Below, piece after piece: positions 1-9,400 of a DNA stretch of 18,976 nt. The stretch is taken from assembly GCF_001949145.1 (NCBI RefSeq), contig NW_019091495.1, forward strand, positions 1,271,844 to 1,290,819, in the 5' to 3' direction. The position numbers were made by a program, and so were the translations under genes. Origin of the DNA: Acanthaster planci. Lineage: Eukaryota; Echinodermata; Asteroidea; Valvatida; Acanthasteridae. Under the pieces are notes generated by a model. That model was not told the DNA's origin, did not search any database, and saw nothing but the letters and a program-made list of their open reading frames with translations. The first letter of the stretch is position 1, and each line of letters starts with the position of its first letter.

Positions 1-184
1 ACAAAGTGAGATCTGAGTGATTTGGAGGGGTGTAATGAGTAGATTTCAGATTTCACTCATTGCTAATGCTGCAGTGGGTATTATGTTTAGCAATTAGTTT
101 AAGAAGCGTAATAAAGATTGTCGCAAATGTTTGATTGGTGACTATTTCTCAGTGTTTTTGCACTTTTTACAATTTACAATCAAG

Positions 185-485
185 GCCTTTCACTGGAAAG
201 CATGATGTTAGATTCAGCAGATTTGACAGCACCAAGTAAATCTACCAAAGCTTTCCATCAGAAGAAACCACTCCGTGAGGCTGAGCCTGTGACACAAGCC
301 CATCATCAACAGACATTCACCAAAGGCAAACCTTGGTCCAGCGCAGAGAATGTCACCTCACTATTCGCCATGCCAGAACCCCCTAGTCAGAGTGGAAGTG
401 GCCTGGCTGAGCATGGACAGGCATTGAAAGCAGGCAGTTCCATTGTGGCTTTGCAGGGTGGTGAAGGAAAGGGTGTGCCTGTCTG
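185..485 (+). CDS. SYNRG: SYNRG exon, linker before the EH domain
   Basis: The frame is open from 142 to 485. The donor is GTATGT at 486, leaving two bases of a Trp codon that the next exon completes (GVPV-W). The sequence is hydrophilic and Ser/Gln/Lys-rich (for example PSKSTKAFHQKKP), and ends in a GEGKGVPVW stretch that precedes the EH domain in vertebrate SYNRG. The acceptor is ambiguous: the AG at 183-184 after a T-rich run is preferred, but AGs at 199-200 or 216-217 would also keep the frame open. Conservation is low, so only the 3' part is secure. Confidence 0.7.
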
Positions 486-3400
486 GTATGTCTTGTGGTG
501 TCATAAAGACTCAATATGATCTTTCTTCCAGAATTTCTTGATTTTGGTACTCACTAAAACCATTCTTGTTTTCTTATTTTTATGCTCAAAAACAAAGTGG
601 GGGGGGTTGAGGTTGCTACCCGCTCCTTTCAAATATTACTTCAAAAAAATGGTCTCTCAGGTCTGGATCACACCCAGACATTTACAGAGAATGAGAATTA
701 GCTTCCTCTTCCAAAATCTCATTTTCCCTAATTGATTGGATTTTACCAACAGGTGTATGAATGAGACCAACCTCCCTCTACTGTACCATCAAGTCCTTGA
801 GGCTTCAATCAAAGATGATAGGATTGAGACCAACCTGCTGTATTCTATCCTAATGCTTTCCGGTTTGGACAAGCCGGTACTTGGACGCATTTGGGAAATG
901 GCTAATCAAACCATTCCTGGACAGTTGACTCGTCTGGAATTGTACATTGTACTTGGTCTGATTGCTCTTGTACAGGTAAAGCTCATTGACTTATAATGAA
1001 TTAGTAGAGGAAATGAGCCGTGTATGCTTGGAAGTAAACTGTGTTAATGCCTTACAGTGTAACAAATAACTTTCCAGAGAACTGAGTAAGAATGACGTCA
1101 GTTGTTGATGTTGTAGGAAAGCTCAGTCACGTGATCAGTTGTAATAAGTCACATGATTAAGTATAGACTCATTCATTCAACGTGGCATATATGACCACTC
1201 TAATCAAGGTCAGTAGAAGTGGAAATTGACAAGAAGAAAGTTCAAGTCATGTAGTTGTCAGTCCATTTGTAAAACAAGATGCCCATCAAATGGTTAGTCT
1301 TTTGAAGATTAATCAATTTTTCAACAAGTTTAGTGTCATTACTGTAACAAATATAGAAAGGACAGCAACCTTCCATCGAAGCACTTCATCACTTTAGAGA
1401 AGCACCTCTTCCTGTATTGACACCAAAGGGACAGTCAGGACACCAGACCAGCCAACAGTCTCTTTCTCAGCCGTCTAGTCATCCACCAACCTCTAACATG
1501 GAAATGGGTAGGATGGAAGATGACTTTGCTCCATTCCAAGAAGCAGTAGGATCCAAACCCAGCAAATCAAGTAAGTTGCACCAGACTTGTATCAGAGTCT
1601 AAAAATTGGTTAATCTGGTCATTAAGTTCTTAGGATATTCCTGGTCATGTGGATATAAGTAGTTGCAAATAAGAGTTCAGGGTTTGCCCCAGTTAATATG
1701 ACTGTAATGCTCTAACTGTAACAGTTGAATCAAGTTTCTTGTGAGATTTGTGTATATGTGATCAAAATAAATGCCTTGAGGTTAAAGGTTATAAAGTCTC
1801 AGGTGCCTAGTGATCTGTGGCCCCCCACATCAGCAGTCACTTGACCTTCCTATAATTGTGTTGGCTGGTGTCACATGTGTTGAAGTCTTTCTTGAGACTG
1901 GTCATTGGCTGGATAGCTCAGTTAATAAAACAATGACCATGATATGTCAGAGGTTACAGACTTAAATCTTGCCCTAGTTATGGGCCGGCGACCATTTAGA
2001 CCCGGTTTGAAAGCCTCCCCCCCCGTAAGCTCGCCCTGCTGCAAAAACCCCTTTCATACCGGCCTGGCTACCGGCCTTGGATGCTGGAGGGGTTGTTGGT
2101 CTCGAACTTCTCCATCCTGGGGTCTATTGTTTGCAAGTACTGATACATGTAATCTATCCCAGAAGGAACCTGCTTGTGGTTTTTAATCCTTCAGCTCTAT
2201 ACAATTTTTACACTAATCCGCTTAGACCCCTGTTCATCTGTGGAAGCATGGTAGGGGAAGCCTTCCATCAGGGACTTTGAAATGCCGATGTGCAGACAGG
2301 CCTGATACTGGCCTGGAGTAGCCTGAATTAGCCTGAATATCGTGCAGGCATTATACAGGGCGGGCTACCAGGGGGCCCTTTTCAAACTGGGTCTAAATGG
2401 TCGCCGGCCCTTAATGTTTTTTGTCAATGGCAAATCAGGATTTGTTCTTTACTACTTTTTACAGGTTCCTCAAGCAGCCAGTCAGATCATGATCATTCTC
2501 GGAGCAAACCCACCTTTGGCTCTCCTCTCTCCTCTGACAAACTCCAACCTACTGATGAGGATTTCAAGAATGACGAATTCAGCATGGATTCCACTCTGAA
2601 GTTCCCCAAGGAAGGTCTGTATTTGGAACCAGTTTTGTGGCAGCTCTTGGGTGCAGTTTGTATTTGTCCCTTTTATGGAATGTCTCTAATGCGATTCATT
2701 CCTATCTCATTAGGGGCATTTCTATTGACTAACTTGAGGGGACACCATTAAATGTAGTGCAGCACTCAGGCGCGCACTCTTAAAACTTGAAATGGGCACA
2801 CATACATGCATTTGGCAAATCTGCAAATCTTATTGGTCAAAGAAGAAGCTGGCCACAAGCGTAATAGCCCCACAGTGATGTCATCTATTTCTGGCCTCCA
2901 AGTTAGTCTCTTGACAACATGAAATCTTCCTTTGGGAACATTCCACCAGGAACCATCGAAAAGTTTTAATGATCCCAATTAATTAGAGCTTTGTACAGTA
3001 GCTGGCTGTCTTTTTTTGTTGATTTCAAAGTTCATATCAGGTCTGTCCGGTTCCTTTTGGTTGATATTGCTCTAGTTATAAATTTAATTTTTAAAGGAAG
3101 CCATTCCTTACTCTTTCAAGTGTGTGTAAAAATATCCAATTAACTCATTCTTGGCATTGAGAAATGTGCTGGGCATTCATAAATGCACATTTAAATTCCC
3201 TTTTATTCCCTTTTTTATTTGAAATAATTGTCACAAAGGTACAGTATGACATGCAAGCAAAACAAGTCCGAACATGTCTGTACATGTAGTTCCCTGGCTT
3301 TGCGCGAGATTCCAGGAAGCGCCAATCATTGCCAAGCTGTGATAAATTCCTGAAATGCTTGCATATTGTCAATAAATTAGCACTGATCTACTCACATATC

Positions 3401-6400
3401 ACATCCAAGGTTGTTAGTGAAACAAAATATCTTCCTGTTATTCTATCTATTACGTGTGTACTGAGTCAGAAGATGGTTTACTTTATATGCAAATAATTGT
3501 GGCAAAAGTACTGTGCACCTTAGTATATGCATAGAAATAGAAGGAAAGCACAAATGTAGATGGGATGTAATTTTGCCCCTTGAAGGTGTAATATTCATTA
3601 GATGATAATTCCCAAACCGGTGGATACAATACTGAAGCTGTATGTTAAACCTTTCTATCACAACCTTTTCCTCGCCTATCCCACTGCTGCCACCACTTTG
3701 CAGAGGAGAACTGCTATATCTTTGCTGGTTCCCCCGCGGACTCCTCTAGTGGTAGGAGCTCTCCGCTAGTGTGGGACGCCAACTCCATTTATGATAAGCT
3801 CACATGTCGCTCGCAGGAGTCCATCTCCTCGGGGTCTTTGTCAGGTTTGTCTCTATCTAAAGAATGTGATGCCAGCTCAAACCCCTTGCTCCCACCCCCT
3901 CAACCACCCAGTGCTGGTGTTGGCTTCAATTTCCTAGATTTTTCTAGGCTGCACATTTTATGTAGAGAGTTCTACTTTGATAGAAATTGTCTGTCTAGAG
4001 TAGAAAGCTGCAGAAGAGGAAGCAGGCATCATTTATATGCATGGCTTTATGGAGCTGCATGCTTTTTTATTTTGGTTGTCTGGTACAAAAGAAAAAGAGT
4101 GGGGATAATTTCTTTCCATTTTGCACAACATTTGTGTGCTGTAGTAGCTGAAAGGGAAGTTGGAAGATAATCTTATCTGAGATGTATTTTGATGGTTTGG
4201 TGGTGCACCTGCTTGTTTGAGGTATTTTTAACTTAACTTTGTTTTTCCTTTCTAACAGTTCTTTCCACAAATAAGACTGTGGAATATTTGATGAAAAGAA
4301 TACCGGTAGCAGTTCTGCCCACATTCATCGTGACTAAAACCAAACTGCCCTTTCTCTACTTGAGGCTCAGTTTATTTTCAAAGAATTAGATATAAAAGAA
4401 CTTAGCTGTGCTACAAATGATCCATTTGGCGCACTTTTTGTACCATCAGTGTGATTTTCTTTTACATGTGGGTTTCATGTTTAATTATTTTGTGTTTCTG
4501 TTTTCCTTCATTTTCGTTCAAATGATTTTTGTCACAATTATGTATCTCACCCATGATTACACTTCCTCCATTACATATTCTTTCTTTTTCTTTTATTTTA
4601 TATGTGCAAATCATTGTATCAAGCGTGTGATTAATAATCGGTATATTCAGTGTTGCATATTTATATATGTTAATTACTTGTACCTCCCTGTTCAGTGATT
4701 GGTTGTTTGAACAGTCTGCTTTGCATGAGAGCAGCTTGTCAAACAGTAGAGGTGGTAATGATGAAGAAGAGCTTTGTATTACTGAGCATTCTTGTATATT
4801 CTAACCCTCGTACTTTTGACCCTCTCAAATGAATGGTATCCATTCTGTAGAGATGGAATCAGGTCAGTCACATGTCAATCACAGGTCAGTCCACAAGTCT
4901 TGTAAATTACATGTAGTTCACGAATCAGTCAGAACTATGGAGACGAACACTGAGAAAAGAAGGCCTTTGTCTTAGTACATTGCAATCGCTTGTGAATTAG
5001 AATAGAACTGAATGATCCATGAGTGACTACACCTCTGTCATTCAGGAACTGCCCCAGAGCTGTCCCACAGTGTTGTATTAAACCATTCCATTGGAATGTC
5101 TTGGCGGGTTCGAGGGGAGGTGTGGCTTAATAGTTAGTTAGGGTCCTCAGCTCTCAAACGGTCAGGGGTTCAGATCCAACCATGAGGCCTACATTGTGAC
5201 CTGTGGCATGTCAGTGTACTCCCACTTCCCTGAGTCCACTCAGAGGTATCAATGGATACTTGTGAGTTCAGAGAGGGTTACTATGCTTGGTGAGCCATTA
5301 GCTCTTCCAGTGGCTGCATTCAAGCTCTGTTCTCCCCAAGGAGCTGAGATGTTTTTGTTTTTTTGAAGGAATATTTCTAGAACCAGTAAACAGGTGGAAT
5401 GATGCACCTTGCCATGAGCACCAGTAATGGTGGATATGTACAAAATTTTAATTAACACCTGGACCACACACATACATGTACACGTGTACTGCTCAGACAA
5501 TGTCATCAACATTAAGAAGGTTAATGTCAAAATGCTGAAGCAGGAGAAGTCAAGTTCCTTTTTGCCATCATGAATTTCCCCAAATGCAAATGTTCAGCAT
5601 AATCTTGGACGTTTGGCGTTTTAAAACTCCTGTTTTAGTGAGGAATGAAATTGAGTAAGGTAGGTTAGTTGTGGGACAGAATTGTCATGAAAACTCTTGA
5701 TTTAGATATTTCATGTTTGAAAGGGATTCCAAGATCATAGTGTTGGTCTTCACTAAGACCCATTCATTTACTCTTGATGTCTTCAAGAGAACTTTGACAA
5801 TGAACTCGTTAAACTTCCACATTTTCATTTCATTTTTACTCATTGCTCATTTCAGTGCACTCTTTCAGTCATTCAACTACAATTTCATGGTTCCTTTTCC
5901 AAAGTGTTTTTTGTGAACTTGGACTATGAAAAGAATTTGTTCAATAGGAGGAACAAGTTTATTACATGGGCGGAGATCTCTTGTCACATGTTTGGGGATG
6001 GTTTATGAGAGTTGAACACAGCCTCCATCCCATGTGATATTGTGACTCTGGCAAGTGCAGGGTCAGTGATGCAGGCTAAGGGTGCGCATAGTCAGTCACT
6101 TGAAGGGTGGGGGTGATGATTATATTGGTTTCACAACATCCCCCCCAGATCTCCGCCCTTTTTTTTTTTTTTACAGTGGAGTCATCATCACCAGTGTTCT
6201 CATAGCAACATATTCATGAAGTGGCATTTTCTCAGTAATAGAAATGGCTTCATGTTCAATTCATTGATAGATGATGTTTTGTTATGTTTGACAGATCGGA
6301 CACCAGGTGAAGATGAGGAAGATGATTTCCATGACTTTAAGTCAGCTCCTAAGCCAGCTAAGACCCCTAGCTCTACCCCTTTTACCTCCTTCCCATCCAT

Positions 6401-9400
6401 TGCTCCTCCAAAGAGTGACAGTAGCAGCAGGCTGTCTTCTGTCAGCTCTGCTGCTTCCAAACAGAGCAAGTTTGCAACCTCAGGCATGCATTCATTTGAT
6501 TCTGTCAGTCACCGCAAAGGAGCGGTCTTGTCCAAGGGTGACCAGCACAAGATTGACCTCTTCCACATGGATTTTGAGAAGGTTTTTCCCAAGGTGGGTA
6601 GGAAGATGGCTAGCACGGATGATTTTGGCAGCTTCCAGACAGGGCCCAGTGGGATGGGTGGAGCAGTGAAAGCCAAAGAGGATGAGGAGTTTGGAGACTT
6701 TACCCACTTCAAGCACTCTGCTTCAGAGTCTGATTTGATGGGAATGCAGCCCACTGAAGTTGACAAGTATGCAGTATTTCGGGAGCTGACTGTCACTGAG
6801 CCACAAAGTACAGACACCAAGACAGCCATGACTGGGGATGATTTTGACGATTTCAAGCAAGCAGAGCCTCCAAAGGAAACAGCTCCAATTACCTCCTCTG
6901 ACTCTCTCACAGACTTCAGAGAAACCTCTCAACCTGCACCGGAATTCACAGCCAACTTTGAGGGTGCATATCCTTCCATGAAACCCACCCCTCCCACCAC
7001 GGTCTTTGAACCCTCTCCTGCACTTCCTAAGATCAATCTCAGTCCTAGCCTTCCAGAAGAGGATGGGTTTGCTGACTTCAAACAGGCTATGCCACCACCT
7101 CTTACATGTAGCTCTGCAAATCAGCGTGGAGATGCCTTTAGTCTGAAGGCTGATTCTGTGAGTACAAGCTCCTCTGAGGATAAGTATAGCGTCTTCAAAG
7201 TCCTAGGAGGTGCTGATGATCGGGAACCTCCTGATAATGATTTCGGTGATTTCCAGACCAACCCACCTCCCGTAGTCATGGACTCACTTTCCGTAGGTCA
7301 ATTTGGCAGTAAACCTGATGATGAAAACAGAGGCAACTTACAGAAACCAGTCTCTGCCAGTGACCTGTATGGCATGGAGTTTGATGCTCTTGGATCAGTC
7401 AACAATGGCTCAGTTGCCATGTTGAATCTTGAAGATGCAGGAGACTACGAACCAAGTGATGAGATTGAAGTTACGCCCACTGAACCTCCATTCTCCACCT
7501 ATCCCAACTCATTCCAGTCCTCACAGAATAGTAAGCTTTCCAAGATAGAGTCTATTGACAGGCTTGATTTGAAGACCCTTGACCTTGATTTGACCTTAGG
7601 GAGGTCAGTGGAGATGAATAGCAAAGATAGAGCTGATTCTTTTGGAGATTTCAGCAGTGCTCCAATGGATGTTACCATGCCAGTTGAGAATATTGACCAA
7701 GTCATGCAACAAGGTAAGTATCTCCTTTGGTGTGATCTGTCAGTCGTGTAGTTGTGACATTTTGAAGTAAAATGAATTTGATCTGGAACAATCTCTAGGC
7801 ATATATCCTTTGATCAGATAGCATTTTTTGGAAATAGCAACAAACCTACAGATGCTGAGTTCCTGAACAAATTGTTTTGGAAGCTCTCAAAGATTTGTAC
7901 TTATTCATGACAAGTCAATGTCAAGTCACAATCTGTTTAAATTAACTGTTGCAAAAACATTCTCTTGTTGATATTTATCCCAGATAACTTGATGTGCAAT
8001 TAACCTGGACTCACTTTCTCATAGAGTTGCTAAGCAAAAGATATTGCCAAACAGAAATCAGCTGGGAGCCAGTCACAAGAAATATACAATTCATGGCATT
8101 TTGCCTGGTAACCCACTTTGTCTAAGCAGATACTTTCTGTGCTTAAAAACTGTCCATGCACAGTTGTATTAAGTTGGGTTCCGATTGTAATCCTAAAGCA
8201 CTGTTGCTTTGAGCTTGACTTCCCTTTGTTATTGTTCGGAATCCCATAAGGTCCTTTCCCCAGGGCCTTGTTTCCTTGAAAGCCAAGTGAATCATTGATC
8301 ACTTACCTTGAACATGATGTATTTGTTTGTGAATTTCAGATTCCACTACCTCATCAGGAACTGTTGCTGTCTCCCAGACGTTCTCCTCAATTCCCCTTGT
8401 CCCTAGCGGATCCAGTTTGATTGGAGATAGATATGCTGAGGTGGTTGGTAATATTGATGTGAGTTAGACTTTCATTCTCTTGTCTGTGTCACAAGTGTTG
8501 CCTCATTTTAATTCTTTACAATGTCTGTGAATTATTTTGCAATAGCAGAGAGTTGAAGTATTGAATTAATTGTAATGGTGATTCTCCCAAGATAAAAACC
8601 AATATTTGCAAAGAAAAAGAACTAATGAAAATTTCATGTGCAGGCATTCATGAAATCTAGTTTTGTGTAAAACCATTGCCATACATGTTTCTTAACCTTA
8701 ACTCCCTAAAGTGTATGTAAAATCATATTGTAATTGGAGAATTGATGACTGTCACAGTTGGTATGAAACAGCTGCAGGTTCTAAAGAATTTGTGTTGAAA
8801 GCCTCAGAAACTTGTTACAAGTTTTGATAGCATTTTCACAGTGGATGTTCAGGATGTGGTAATTTCTGAATCAGGAAGTAAAATTGCCTTCATCAAATCA
8901 ACAGGATGAGAATCGCCATGCCAACGAGTGGCAGCGTTGCTTAGAGAAATGTCACGAAGCAGTTAAGAAAGCCAATAATATTTTCAACAATATCAGCAGT
9001 TCATCCGTGTGCAACGAAGTCATCAAATCATCAGAGGGAGCTGAGTATCTCACAGGTGAGAAAGCATGCTTCATGTCTGGATTACCTGTGTAGTTTATTA
9101 TCTCTGGAGGCAATCCATTCCATATTTAGATGACATGAGTGTTGTTTAGCAGACCTGAACCTTACAGAAATATTTCTTAAAAGGCATAGTGACTTCGTAT
9201 CGTTTCTTTCTGGTATTGTATTTTAATTGATGAATTTACTTTGCAGCTGTGATTGAAATTTACCGTGTGGCTTGCCGGATATTGACCTCCATGAATGCAA
9301 TGGGTAAGTCATGAATATGCATTAAACTGAAGGTTTTCTCTGTGAACTATTAGTCACCTTCGCACCCTGTGGTTATTTAATTGTGACAATTCTTTGTGCC

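Larger units (their letters stand above)
1571..2464 (+). other. SYNRG intron holding a SINE-like piece and a MITE
   Basis: This intron runs from donor GTAAGT at 1571 to acceptor ttttttacag ending at 2464. It contains the tRNA-like fragment at about 1909-1970 and the inverted-repeat element at 1982-2410. Only 54 bases separate the element's right end from the acceptor. No further exon was seen. Confidence 0.8.
3917..6294 (+). other. Large SYNRG intron
   Basis: About 2.4 kb of AT-rich intron between the 3704 and 6295 exons. It holds a SINE-like element (about 5108-5260) and an inverted-repeat element (5968-6158). A good acceptor-like site ends at 4258 (tttttcctttctaacag), but no exon compatible in phase follows it. 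Nothing else was recognised. Confidence 0.7.

Noticed and set aside
3769-4170. Long open frame continuing past the 3704-3916 exon
   Set aside because: After 3916 the translation turns into Cys/aromatic-rich sequence typical of intron read-through, and in-phase donors exist at 3844 and 3916.
4259-4305. Possible small exon after a strong acceptor at 4258
   Set aside because: The 47-base length between acceptor and the GTAGCA donor would break the frame between flanking phase-1 and phase-2 exon ends, and the peptide has no family similarity.
4755-4795. C/D-box snoRNA-like pattern (aatgatga ... ctga) in the large SYNRG intron
   Set aside because: The boxes are only about 25 bases apart, too close for a C/D snoRNA, and there is no terminal stem.
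5108-5180. Functional tRNA gene
   Set aside because: A and B boxes are recognisable, but the acceptor and anticodon stems do not pair as a cloverleaf. Better explained as a SINE head.
6177-6294. 5' extension of the large SYNRG exon, opened by a T-run/CAG acceptor at 6174-6176 with an in-frame ATG at 6216
   Set aside because: The upstream exon ends in phase 1. Entering at 6177 puts the large exon out of frame and soon meets a stop. The residues are not SYNRG-like, and the acceptor at 6294 fits both phase and homology.
6200-6932. Several minus-strand and alternate-frame open frames over the large exon
   Set aside because: They are shadows of the SYNRG coding strand, whose conserved DDFxDF motifs fix the real frame.
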